The translations under genes were made by a program, and so were the position numbers. From positions 26,519,374 through 26,583,373 of the forward strand of contig NC_133121.1 in NCBI RefSeq assembly GCF_033568475.1: a stretch of 64,000 nucleotides of DNA. Reading direction: 5' to 3'. The stretch is from Henckelia pumila. Taxonomy: Eukaryota > Streptophyta > Magnoliopsida > Lamiales > Gesneriaceae. Shown piece after piece: positions 1 to 11,616 of the stretch. Below the pieces are notes generated by a model, which was not told where the DNA came from, made no database searches, and saw only the letters and a program-made list of their open reading frames with translations. Each line of letters starts with the position of its first letter. Position 1 is the stretch's first letter.

Positions 1-205
1 TATTCGGGATCATGATTGGCTAATTGGAACTTACGTACCTACTGAGAAAATGTGTTTCCCGTTTTCACTAGAGGGTAGTGAAAATGTCAAAACAGTGGGA
101 GCAAAAATTTATAAAGTTAAAGTTCATACTTTATATCTTATTAAATATTTTAAAATAGTCATTAACATTAATCTGTTATTATTTTTCAGTACAAAGTTTT
201 TGAAA
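1..205 (+). other. Cop-A 5' leader (partial)
   Basis: This is the untranslated leader of Cop-A between its primer site and gag. The 5' LTR and primer site lie before base 1. Bases 1-100 match, in reverse complement, the leader of Cop-C around 50085-50180, including a stretch ending in a block like CACTAGAGGGTAGTGAAAA. That shared block places this stretch. An upstream ATG at 50 is in frame with gag but is not present as coding sequence in Cop-C, so I take gag to start at 206. Confidence 0.8.
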
Positions 206-3200
206 ATGTCATTGATTCGCAATCCGTTATCTGCAATACTCGAAAAACATGTACTGAGTGGTCCAAATTACCTCGATTGGCTAAGAAATCTAAAAATCGT
301 CTTGAACTCGGAGAGGATTACATATACACTTGATGAGTCGCCCCCTGATAAGGCTCCGACTGATTGTAGCCCTGAGGAGCTACAAACTTACAAGGATTGG
401 TGTGAAAATGACTTGAAAGGCAAGTGTTATACGCAGGCTTCTATGAATGATGAGTTGCAGAGGCATTTTGAGGATGCTAAGAATGCTGCTGACATTCATT
501 TACATCTCAAAAAGCTCTTTGGTGAGCAAACACGCCCGCTTAGACATGCGACAGTCAAGGAGCTAATCTCTTTGCGCATGCGAGATGGGGCTTCGGTCTA
601 TGATCATGCTGTGAGGATGATTGGGCTTGTGAAAAAGCTCGTTGGCATGGATCTTGTGTTGCCAGCCGAGTTGACCACGGACGTGTTGCTCTTGTCACTG
701 CCAAGCTTGTTTGATCCTTTTGTGGTGAATTTCAACATGAACAAGTTAGATCCGACCCTTGAGGAGTTGATTAACATGCTTGTTACGTTTGAATCCACAA
801 TCAAGAAAGAAAAGCCGGTTCTTTAAGTGGGATCTTCATCTGGTGCAAAGAATAGACCATGTGGGAAGGGAAAGAAGCGTTCTTTCCATGCTCCCAAGAA
901 GAATGTGCCCTTGAAGAGGCAAGCTCCGAGTTCCGTTGTGGCAGCCACACCAGTTAAGGCTAACAAGACTAGTGACGTCTGTCATCACTGCAAGAATCCT
1001 GGACATTGGAAGCGTAATTGCAAGGAATATCTTGACCAGAATGGTTCTGGTAAGGGTATGTTTTACATTGAAGTGAACATTTCACTTAACTCTTCTTCTT
1101 GGGTATTAGATACTGGCTGTGGCTCACATCTCTGTAATGATTTGCAGGTGATGGCAAGAATTAGGAGACTCAGGGAAGGTGAGACCTTCTTGAGGATGGG
1201 AAATGGGGCAAGAGTTGCTGCCAAAGCTATTGGAGATGTTTACTTATTGTTGGACAATGATTTTAAATTAATTTTGAGAGATGTTTTGTTTGTACCAGAT
1301 TTGGTGAAAAACATTATTTCCATTTTTATGCTTGATAAAGATGGATATTCTTGTTTATTTGGCAAAAGTGTTTGCAATATTTACAAGAATGAATGTTTAA
1401 TTGGTACGGGACAATTGTAAAACGATCTCTATAATTTAAAATTGAAATATATTCCAATGTATAATGTACAAAAGATATCAACAACATCCAAAAGAAACAA
1501 GATACTCTGAATCCAGCACACTTGTGGCATGCTCGATTAGGTCATATATCATTAAGAAGGATGAACAAGCTAGTGGGAGATGGCATGTTTGATATGTCTG
1601 ATATTAATTCTCTTACTACTTGTGAACTCTGTCTAAAAGGAAAGATGATCAAAATTCCCTTTAAGGGCCATGTGGAACGAGCCAATAGACTGTTGGATTT
1701 GATCCATACAGATGTGTGTGGTCCACTTAGCATCACCACTAAGCACGGACATTCCTATTTCATCACCTTTACCAATGACTTCTCTACGTATGGGTATGTG
1801 TATTTGATGAAATACAAATCTGAATCTTTTGAAAGGTTCAAAGAATTCAAAAATGAAGTAGAAAAACAGTTGGGACGAAGCATCAAGGCACTTCGATCGG
1901 ATCAAGGTGGTGAGTACTTGAGTGCTGAATTCCAAGAGTATCTTAGGGAGAATGGGATTCTCTCGCAGTGGACTCCTCCTGGTACACCTCAGTTGAATGG
2001 TGTCTCAGAACGTCGTAACCGGACTTTGATGGACATGGTTCGGTCTATGATGTTGTTCAAAGAGTTGCCGCCATCCTTTTGGGGATATGCACTTGAAACA
2101 GCGGCACTATTGTTGAACAATGTCCATTCAAAGGAAGTTGATAAGACACCATATGAGATATTGATGGGAAAGCCTCCTAAGTATTCTTATCTTAAAATAT
2201 GGGGGGGTGCCCTCCTTATGTGAAGCAGACAGTGAGAGACAAATTGGATGCTTATGCTACTTCGTGGGATATCCAAGGAATTCGGTTGGATATTATTTCT
2301 ATCCTCCAAAAGAAACAAAGGTGTTTGTTTCTAGGAATGCAACCTTCCTGGAGAAGGAATTTCTATTGGATAGAAAATAGGAGATGATAGAACTTGAAGA
2401 AGTTTGAGAAACACCTACAATTGTAGAGCCCATACCCGAATAGCCAAGAGAGGAGATACAAGCTCCTAGAAGATCCGAGAGGATCTCGAGACCATCTATG
2501 AGGTATGGTCTGCTTCTTGAAGAGGGCCTAGATGAGCCTTACCATGGATGTGATCCAAGGACCTTCAAGGAAGCGTTGTCTGATGCTGATTCATCCAAGT
2601 GGCTTGAAGCTATGGAATCTGAGATAAATTCCATGCATTCGAACCAAGTGTGGAATCTTGTGGATCCACCTGAGGGAATTGTTCCTATAGGGTGTAAATG
2701 GATTTACAAGAGGAAATTTGGAGCGGATGGGAAGGTGGTGACCTTTAAGGCGAGATTTGTAGCAAAAGGGTATACTCAAAGGCAAGGAATTGACTTTAAG
2801 GAAACTTTTTATCCAGTAGCAATGTTCAAGTCTATAAGGATAATGCTTGTCATAGCTGCATGGTATGACTATGAAATATGGTAGATGGATGTACAGACAG
2901 CTTTTCTTAATGGGGATATTAAGGAAGATATTTACATGTCTCAACATGAAGGGTTCACATCTTTTGGAAGTAAGCATAAAGTATGCAAACTTCAGAGATC
3001 TATTTATGGTCTAAAACAGGCATCTAGGAGTTGGAACCTCAGATTCAATGGTACAATCAAAGAGTTTGGTTTTATTAAGAATCCTGAGAAACCATGTGTG
3101 TATAAGAAGGTTAGTGGGAGTGCTGTGACATTCCTGGTACTTTATGTTGATGACATTCTACTCATTGGGAATGATGTAGGAATATTGCAATCAACTAAAG

Positions 3201-4128
3201 TATGGCTAGCGAGTAAGTTCTCGATGAAGGACTTGGGTGAAGCATCTTTTGTATTAGGAAAACAAATCTATCGAGATAGATCAAAAAGATTGCTTGGTCT
3301 CACCCAATCTACATACATTGATACCATCATGAAGAGGTTCTTGATGGAAGAGTCTAAGAGAGGACATCTACCAATGTGTCATGGCATGTCTCTATCCAAG
3401 TCCATGTCTCCCAAGAATGATGCAGAGATAGAGGCGATGACACGCATTCCATATGCACTTCAATTGGTAGTATCATATATGTAATGATATCTACACGTCT
3501 TGACGTGGCATTTGCACTAAGTGTTTCAAGTAAATATTAATCGAACCCTGGTCTTCCACACTGGAACGCTGTGAAAGATATTCTCAAATATTTGAGAAGG
3601 ACTAAGAATATGTTCTTAGTTTATGGGGGTGGAGACCTAAAATTGGAAGGCTATACCGACTCTAGCTTCCAAAGCGATGTTGATGATTCGAAGTCAACTT
3701 GCGATTTTGTATTCATGCTCAATGGTGCTACTGTTTGTTGGAAGAGTTCTAAGCAAAACAGCACTGCGGATTCAACCACTGAGGCAGAATATATTGCTGC
3801 ATCCGATGCTGAAAATGAAGCTGTTTGTATTAGGAATTTCGTCCAAGAGTTGGGCGTTATTCCTAATGGAGTTGATCCAGTCCCGGTGTACTGCAACAAC
3901 ACCGGTGCCATTGCTTAGGCAAAAAAACCAAGTTCTCATCAGAAATCCAAACATGTACTGAGAAAATACCACATCATCCGCGAGATTGTGGAAAGAGGAG
4001 AGGTCTCATTAGACAGAGTCACCTCCGTAGATAATGTTGCAGATCCACTAACTAAGCCTTTACCAGGACCATAGTTTGAAAAGCATCTCGAATCAATGGG
4101 TTTGAAGAATATAGGTAGTTGGCTCTAG
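206..4128 (+). pseudogene. Cop-A Ty1/copia gag-pol polyprotein, broken
   Basis: This is a degenerate TNT1/Tork-like gag-pol gene. In order it shows a UBN2-type gag beginning MSLIRNPLSA, a CCHC knuckle (CHHCKNPGHWKRNC, about 991-1032), the protease motif VLDTGCGSH near 1108, integrase HHCC from HARLGH (about 1528) with the GVSERRNRT segment near 2000, and RT with YVDD near 3150. RNase H has TDSS near 3660 and STTEAEYIA near 3775. It is broken by stops at 824-826, 1418-1420 and 2882-2884, two extra G in a G-run near 2201, further frame changes near 1500, 2390 and 3480, and a stop at 3916-3918. The start at 206 matches the first residues of Cop-C. It cannot make enzymes and its protein is clearly diverged from Cop-C. 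Confidence 0.93.
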
Positions 4129-4130
4129 TG

Positions 4131-4142
4131 CAAGTGGGAGAT
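4131..4142 (+). other. Cop-A polypurine tract
   Basis: A purine-rich run (CAAGTGGGAGAT) lies just after the pol stop and directly before the LTR. It is the expected plus-strand primer for reverse transcription. Cop-C and Cop-D have the same GTGGGAGAT at the same place. Confidence 0.85.
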
Positions 4143-5693
4143 TGTTAGAGTAGGTGCCCGTCGAGCCAATGTGTTGTTCGATGGTCCTTGAGAGAACTCT
4201 TGTATGACAATCTTTATTTTAATAATATTTGACATTATTTATTTGGCACATCTTTATCTGTATACTCATGCTTGCTGCATAGATAAAGCCCTTGTATATA
4301 CAAATAGTAGAAAGAATATGAGATGGTCATGTGATGACTATCACGAAATTCAAATTTGAAATACTATATATTCTAAACTGTTGATAGTCGATTCAGCTGC
4401 CACAAAGAAGGATAACGGCCGCTTGAGCTTGAGACTAGTATTTGCGATGTAAGTACCATGTTTCATTGGTAGGGTAAATGGAGATGTCCAAGCATGCAAA
4501 TAGTGCTCCTTGTAGAGTGCACTGAACAACCCTTCCTAAAGGATTTTCCAAGTGGTTCTCACTTATCGAGTGGAATAGTCCTAGTTTATGGTTGTACACC
4601 ATTAGTCCTTATGACCCGGGACAACATGGAGACTCTATATGCTAGTGCATCACTTTGACTTGTTTACCGACTCAAATGGGGTCATCAGGTGGCAATGTTG
4701 GGTGTTGTGACGAAACATATAGGAGTCGATGCATTTTAGTCGGGGATTCACCGCTTACCTACGGGTATTGATATCCTATGTGATCTCATGCATATGTAGC
4801 TTGAAATATCTGATCAGAGTAGGTGGTAATTAAGAAAGGGGTTTCTTGAATTACACCTTCGATGCAACAACGGCATGCCACATAGTTATCAATTCAATGA
4901 CAACTCTCGATAAACCAATGGTTGTCGAATCGGTCGGGATATATGAGTTGAAGGGACCGTACTATACGCTAACCATAATTGATTGGTTCTTGCAGGCACT
5001 ATCATTTGATACCTAGGGAGTCATGTAAGCGATGTTACTAGACGTTTAACATGACTGGTTGGGTACTATCAGACTTGAGTTTTCTGACGTTCTTATTATC
5101 AAGGAGTTGATTAATAAGAATGGAGCTATATAGGGTATGCTCATATAAGGGGCTTGTTGATCCCGAATCATATGGAGATGTGAACCCACTGCTAGTTGTA
5201 TCAATGAACCATTGAGGGTCATACAAGTACTAGCTTTCTTGATCCCGTTGTGATTAAAATTAGTTCAATGTGTTGAACAACTTATAAAGGAGTTTATAAG
5301 TAAAATAAATTAAAAGTTTGACTTCTAACGGAGATTAAATGGGAAAGTAACTTTTAATTTGTGAATGTGTTCCAAGATTAAAAGTTGACTTAAATAAATA
5401 ATTAGTTTTTGAAAATGGTTATTTTCAAAACTATTATTTTGAACTTAATCAATTAATTCAAGTGTTGAATTAATTTTACACTAGTAGACTTTGTTAAGTT
5501 TAAATGATTAAATTAATTCAAGTATTGGATTAATTAAACACTATTCAGTCTAGTAGAGCTCAAAAATAAAATAGTGTTGTATAATTATTTTACTAGTGGA
5601 CTTGAATGAGTTCAAGTTGGATTTAATTAATTGATTACATTTAAATGAGTTTAGGTTTAATGATTAATTAAAATTAAGTTCAAATGCCATGTG

Positions 5694-5724
<31 letters not shown>

Positions 5725-5731
5725 GTTGGAC

Positions 5732-5790
<59 letters not shown>

Positions 5791-6287
5791 TATATTTATA
5801 TTATATATATAAAAGAAAATGTGAAGGGTTATGTTGAATGACACAATTCCCATACATGCTTCCAATTTTCCATGCATGACCTCTTGTGTGTTTTTTACCA
5901 TAATAATATATACACACTTTCCTCTCAAAATATATACATGGCCGTGGGTTCCCTCAAGTAATCTCCAAGTTTTTGTCTTTCAATTTTTGGGAGAAAAGGC
6001 CAGAAACATCTCAATGAAAATGCTCTAAATATTCTAGTACATATTTAGAGTGGATCTAGATTGTCTAGTCGTGGACCTAATTCAAAGGAGGAGTTACTTC
6101 GAAGAAGGTATACTCTTGAAGGCTTGAATCCAATATTGAGCAAGGTGTGCTCTTGGAAGCTTGTAGATTGTGTGTACCATTTCAAGAGCTAAGTTGTTCA
6201 CAACTTGGTAGGAGCCATAAATCAATCTTTGAGATTGATAGGTAAAACTTCTAAACACCCTATGGATGTTTGATGTTTGAATGTTAC
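4143..6287 (+). repeat. Cop-A 3' LTR, first part
   Basis: The 3' LTR begins with TGTTAGAGTAGG right after the polypurine tract. It is interrupted at 6287 by Ath-A and resumes at 15415, giving a total of about 2.22 kb. Blocks between about 4600 and 5230 are clearly similar to the LTRs of Cop-C and Cop-D, for example the stretch around GGGTCATCAGGTG, although the protein has diverged. The 5' LTR is outside the window, so age cannot be judged. Confidence 0.9.
5692..5787. repeat. (TA)n microsatellite inside the Cop-A LTR
   Basis: Two runs of TA dinucleotides (about 5693-5725 and 5733-5787) are separated by a short GTTGGACG spacer. ORFs read through this region are low-complexity and not genes. 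Confidence 0.95.
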
Positions 6288-7208
6288 TGTTGTGAAATTT
6301 CCTCGCAAGTGTACGAGTGCCAAGTTTTAATATAGTGAATAATTCAGATATCGATCCCACAGGGAGTAAAATGAAAATATTTAGTACTTGTAATTAAAAT
6401 AGTCTAAACTTTATCTAGAAAATCAAACTTTTAGAATTTTGCAATAAAATAAATAATCAGATGATTTAAAAGCACGCACACAACTTTCAGATTAAAAATC
6501 AATCAGAGAAAAATGGTCTAGAGGTATAGACTTCACCTGGTTTCAACAACAATCAATCCTAATTAATTAATCTTCATGCATTCCAATCGATTAATAGCCA
6601 AGAACACTTACGTATATTATTTCCCTCTCCCGAGCAACAAATAATGTTTATCAACTACAATTAAATTCCAATATCCCTATTAAGAATTTATCGCAGTGAT
6701 CTATCACAAAACAATGTTCTTTTAAAAACTCTGTTAAAATCATACACTCTCCCGAGCTATATAAATAATTAGCAGTGTATTTTCTAATGTCCTATTCAAA
6801 ATCCCCTCTCCGGAGCAATGATTTCAAATAAATATAACAAATCAATTATTGATCAGATAATTGAAAAGAAAATCAATTCTAGAAAAAACAATTAATCTAG
6901 AAGATACTCAATTCAATAAAATCAAAAATTCATGAAAGCGTCTACACCAGGTTCCATCCGACCTCTAGACTATAAAAATTAGTTCATAATAAAATTCTGA
7001 AAACAATAAATAATAAATCCAAACATGTTCAGAATTAAATAAAAGATAAGAAACAAATCCGTCGTCGACGCCGTGTCCGGACTATCGAACTCCGTCTTCG
7101 TTCTTCAAGTTAAGCTTCAGAAAATCTCCAGGAAAATCTCTCGATCAAACCTTCTGATATTCTAATGTGTGTGTGGCGGCTCCCCTCAAGTTGTCTGACA
7201 AAGAATCT

Positions 7209-7216
7209 CTTTTATA
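7209..7216 (-). promoter_or_regulatory. Ath-A LTR TATA box (3' LTR copy)
   Basis: The minus strand reads TATAAAAG here. The same sequence occurs in the 5' LTR at 14952-14959, where it would drive the element. It lies about 75 bases downstream (in sense) of the GC-rich inverted-repeat block at 7289-7398. No other canonical TATA was noticed in this LTR. Confidence 0.6.
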
Positions 7217-7288
7217 TCGCTCAGCAAAAGCCCACAAAAACAAGCCATAAAAATTACCCGAAATAATAAAACTTTCCAAACAGCTACA

Positions 7289-7398
7289 GGGCGGGCGCTC
7301 TAAGAACGGCGCGGGCGCGCCTTCAACTCGAATTTTCAAATCTTCAATTATGCGCGTTAGCTCTTCTTCCTCTCCTCATTAGCGCTAAATTAAGCGCT
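7289..7398. repeat. GC-rich short inverted repeats in Ath-A U3
   Basis: In an AT-rich LTR this block holds GGCGCGGGCGCGCC (7308-7321), GCGCGTTAGC, and TTAGCGCTAA followed by TTAAGCGCT. The 14-base GGCGCGGGCGCGCC recurs exactly at 11311-11324 inside the element. It lies upstream of the TATA box in sense orientation. The second copy is near 15035-15140. Confidence 0.75.
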
Positions 7399-7665
7399 GA
7401 CTTTTAAAGCCCAATAAGAAACCCAACACTGTTCATTCTTTCTCTTCTTCTCTTCTGTACGTTTCTTCTATTTTCTTCTCAACTTTCTCAATTCTTTTCT
7501 CTTTAATTTATTTCTCCAAATAAATTCAATAATTATTCTTTTCTCCACAAAATTCCATAATTCACTGTAAATACAAAAACAACAAAATACCCACATAAAT
7601 CTCCTCGAAACAAATATTTAACAATTAAATCATATATAAATTAAGTGTATAAAATACACTTATCA

Positions 7666-7679
7666 AATACCCCCAAACT
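7666..7679 (-). other. Ath-A polypurine tract
   Basis: The minus strand reads TAAGTTTGGGGGTATT across this point, directly before the LTR start TGATAAG. A G-run next to the 3' LTR is the expected plus-strand primer. Confidence 0.8.
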
Positions 7680-9287
7680 TAGACTTTTGCTAGTACCGAG
7701 CAAAATTATTAAATTCCAAAAACTCATTCTCTCAAAAACCAACAAGAATAGTCAAGAAATATTATGGAGCAATAACATCAACAATGATTTCAAAAATATC
7801 AAATCCAATCATATCCAACCTACTAACACTTGAAAGTTTCAGCCAGAACAAAATAACTGCATAAACTCACAATCTCCGCAACTCACATTTCAAAACACCT
7901 TCATCCGAATTCAATTCAAACATTCATAGATCATGAGGTCTTTTCAAGGTAGCAATAGGATCAAAAATAGGATATAAATCAAAAACACTCACAAATAGGT
8001 AAATGCAACGAATAAACGTGTAAATGTTTAGATCAAAATTCATAATCATTAAAAGCATCAATCAACAGTCCATAGGCTAAATTCTCGCAACTCTTCTCCA
8101 CTAGTATATTGGGCAACTGAGACTCGGTCACTAGGACTTATTCAGCTTATAATGTAAGGCCTGGCTCATGGCTACAAATGAAGGATAAGAATTCAAAAAT
8201 AAGGAGTAATTCATATTTTTATGCTCAATTACGACTCCTTTTTCATTCACAATTCCACTTCTATTTCTCTTCATTTCATTTCTCAACTTTTTCACAACTC
8301 TCTCACAAATTTTTTTCTTTCTTTCACAACTTTTTCAACCACATTTTTCAACTCTTTTTTCTACTACCTCTTTTCATCTTTTCAATTCATCCACCACACC
8401 AATCCTTTTTCTCACAAATAAAACTAGGAGCATAAACATTTTAGCATTCAAATTACTCCCTTAAAGGTAGGAAATAGTGTATAGGCTATTCAGGTAGTCA
8501 ATGTAGGACCTTGAAATAATGACGAATGGGGGTTTAATCACACGTTTACACGCATGCCATTCGATTTTCAATAAAGTTCAACAGGGTACTAGGGATAACA
8601 TATTAATAGGTAGCTTGAAAGGCTCAAACGAATTCAAAAAAATTGCCTAAATCATTCCTAATCTCAGTTTTGCCCGTATTTCGCCTCGAAGAGTGTTCGA
8701 ACTAGTTCTAGACAAGTCTCAATCCACAATTAAATCATACAAATCTCAATCAGTGCAGAAAAAATAATCATCAGCAGTTAACGATGATTTTCACAAAAAA
8801 TTCAGATTTTCTCGTACCTCAATGTACTAATATACAAGTGTAGGCTCAAATAGGTATCTAAAGATAAATTCAATGAAAATTAGGCCCAAAAATTTCAAAC
8901 AATTCCTCAATCATATCTATGTCTGTATGTCTCAAAAATCAGATTCAAGTATTAATCACAGAGTATATAGGAAATTGTTCATCTAATTGGTTCCATATTT
9001 TCAAAAATATTTGTCAGATAGGTAGACAATCATGGATTTCAGTTATAGCACAAAAATATTTTTCATCAGCCATGCATCCAATATTTCTCAACTTCTTTTA
9101 AATTCAACTCAACTCAACCAAAAACAACTAAACTCAACAAAAATTTTATCTATGAAATTCAAAAATCAACTTTCAACCAAACAACTAAATCAAACATTGA
9201 TTCACCCCCCAAACTTAATGTAATCATTGTCCCTAATGATTAAAAACAATAAAAAGAACAAGGGACTCATACCTTCGACACCGACCA
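7680..9287 (-). other. Ath-A 3' untranslated region
   Basis: This is 1.6 kb of AT-rich sequence with no credible ORF between the accessory ORF and the polypurine tract. It includes a purine-rich transcript stretch (pyrimidine-rich on the plus strand, about 8235-8415). No RT, integrase or envelope-like protein is readable in any frame. Confidence 0.8.
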
Positions 9288-10451
9288 TCAGGACTCGGCG
9301 TCATCATCATCATCTCCATGGAAAGAAGGTGCAGCAGCAGCAGTATCATCAGAAGACCACTGCGGAGGAGGTGGATAAGGCACAACAGTGGGCGGATAAT
9401 TATGGGCGAGAGCGGCAGTGAAGTCATGCATATATGTCATATGTGCTCGCATCATCTTCCACTGCTTCTTCATCTCAGTAAGCACGGCCGTAGAATCATC
9501 ACGAGCAGAATACTCAGTGGCCGGATGCGTCGGTAGTGACATAGGTCCTTCCAAATGGGAAGGTGTTGGCTCAAAGTGCGGTATTGGCTCCGAGGGTTGC
9601 GGTGGTTCAGCTGCCTATTCAGAAGTACTGGCTGCTTTCTTCTTCTTGTCCCATCTCAATGCACCAGTAATTCTTATAGGACCTCGAATTGGAAGAATCT
9701 GCTCCGTATCATCCCACAAAACACCAGCTAACCGGCAAAGTTGAGTAATCAAAGACGAGTGGGGTAAACTGATAGTCGAGGAACCCCTAACTGCAGCAAT
9801 AATAGACTCCTGAATCACCCTCCCAGCATCAACAGATTTTCCAGTGACAATGCAGTACACAAGACCAGCTCTAACCTTAGTCACATCAGATGTATGCCCA
9901 GATGGCAAAATTCTGGCAGCCACAAACTCATGCCAATTATTCGCTTCTCTTCTAAGAAAGATGGATGGAAATATTACAGCTTCATCCTTTGCATTCCTCT
10001 TCCATTCCACCCCATCATGACACAAAGTCTGAATTACAATATTCTCTGGATATGACTCATTCTTAAATACCTCATACTCATCATCTGAAATGTCCAAATC
10101 CGGCATTTCATAGAGACTGTTAATTGTACTCTTATCAAAAGGCACCAATTTCCCTCGAACTCGAACTTTCAGATTCACGTCTTTGACCATCAAATTTGCA
10201 TAAAACTCATGAATCAATGATATAACAACATCTGGTGGACTCCTAACAAATGTCTCCCAACCTCTTCTCTTAGCTTCAATTAACGCCGGCGCACTATGCT
10301 CTCTCAAACTCATTCCTCTTTCTTTGTGCATCCCTCTCTCCATTACATCAAAACAATACTCCTCTGCTGTGTCATTCAAAAATCTGTGTCTATCATATGA
10401 AGCAGCAGAGGACGAAGAAATTGCTCCTTTCCCTTTGGTTTTCGGTGGCAT
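9288..10451 (-). pseudogene. Ath-A accessory ORF, putative plant transposon protein type, one internal stop
   Basis: Starting at the ATG at 10451 (MPPKTKGKG), the frame runs 278 codons to a TAG at 9615-9617 and then stays open in the same frame to 9288, so the full frame is about 386 residues. The N-terminus is basic and serine-rich. The central part (VRGKLVPFDKSTINSLYEMP, then WHEFVAARILPSGHTSDVTK) resembles the family annotated in plants as putative plant transposon protein. That family is common in non-autonomous plant retroelements and its function is unknown. After the stop the tail is proline- and acid-rich and ends DDDDDAES. The stop could be a recent CAG-to-TAG or GAG-to-TAG change, or the shorter protein could be the real product. 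It replaces the usual pol region. A promoter-like block lies upstream. Confidence 0.8.
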
Positions 10452-11616
10452 TGTAACTCAATAATTCATCTCAAATCAAATCAAATGCCTCAAACAATGC
10501 ACTAAACTCCAAAAAATTCCAACAACCAACGTTCAAATACAACCCAAGCAATTCAACAAACACTTGGTAGGCACGAATAAAATGATATAGAATTTCACTG
10601 CATCAAACGTACTCAACACCACAACTCAGACAACCCAATAGCCTCAAATCACAACATTTATCACGAATCAAATGTAATAGATAAAATTTCAGCTTTTGTA
10701 CCATTCAAAAATAACATTTTCCAAATTCTCCAAATTCCCCTTTCTCGACAAGTGTAGATGGAGCAAGACCAATTCTGAGAATCTCTGCCTTGTAATCAAG
10801 ATCAAAATCTTTGAGATGATGATATTTTGTTGAGTGGAAGATTTACGATGATCGTGCCAGTGTGTGAGATTTAAAGATGGACTCGAACGAGGGATCGTGA
10901 TTTCTAAAGTCTGGAAGGAGTAGACTCTGGAGTGGGCTTTTAAATTTCTGAAGCATTGCTTGCGCGATAGCGCCTAAGCATGCGCTATTCAGGAGCGCGA
11001 TAGCGCCTAATGTTGCGCTAGTAAGGAGCGCGATAACGCTTGATGGAGAGCGCGATAGCGCTTGATAGAGCGCTGTTGAAGAGCGCGATAGCGCTGATGA
11101 GGATGCGCGTTAGCACTGTCTTAGGCGCAATTGAGAGAGCGCGTTAGCACTGATGGGTGCGCGGTTGGGGTAGGTGATAGCGCAAGGGATGGCGCTCTTT
11201 GTTGGCGCGTTAGCGCATGGATGGCACAGCTCGGAAGCGCGATAGCGCTTGGTATTGCGCACTTGACGATTGCTGTTGGCGTAGAGAGAGCACAGACACT
11301 CGAGAGGAGTGGCGCGGGCGCGCCTCTAGTTTGCAAATCAATACAAATTTTGTCCAGGAGATGCGTGGGCGCTCAATTTAATGGGGCGGACGCGCCTCTA
11401 GCTCGATTTTGAGGTTTCTCAAGCCTGCAAATTTTTGAAAATTAAGAAAAATTAGCTCAAAAATTTAAAATAATTAAAAAAAAATACTTAAAACAATTAA
11501 ATAACAAAAATTAAATAAACTAAAAATAAAAACAAATAAAATAAAATAAAAGAAAATGCTTGGGTTGCCTCCCAAGTAGCGCTTGGTTTAAAGTCGTCAG
11601 CCCGACTTTCAGGGGA
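10452..11616 (-). promoter_or_regulatory. Ath-A inter-ORF spacer with GCGC-repeat array and TATA-like box
   Basis: No ORF is credible here. From 10967 to about 11405 there are many copies of motifs such as GCGCGATAGCGC, GCGCGTTAGC and GCGCTATC. Downstream in the minus sense is TTTAAAAG (plus 10937-10944), then about 490 bases of leader to the accessory ORF. The same order, a GC-rich array followed by a TATA box, occurs in the element's own LTR, and GGCGCGGGCGCGCC is shared exactly. I infer an internal promoter for the accessory ORF. This is not shown by the sequence alone. Confidence 0.5.

Larger units (their letters stand above)
6288..7665 (-). repeat. Ath-A 3' LTR
   Basis: In sense orientation the LTR runs from TGATAAGTGTATTTTATAC at 7665 to an end in ACA at 6288. 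It is next to the GTTAC duplication on its left and the polypurine tract on its right. It carries a three-base difference near its outer end compared with the 5' copy (TGTTGTGAAATTT against TGTTAAATTT on the plus strand). Confidence 0.93.

Noticed and set aside
5680..5928. Tyr/Ile-rich ORF
   Set aside because: Translation of the (TA)n microsatellite.
8178..8435. Phe/Ser-rich ORFs in the Ath-A 3' region
   Set aside because: Pyrimidine-rich plus-strand composition on the antisense side of the element; no family resemblance.
9227..9536. His- and Arg-rich ORFs on the plus strand
   Set aside because: Antisense shadows of the acidic and proline-rich tail of the Ath-A accessory ORF.
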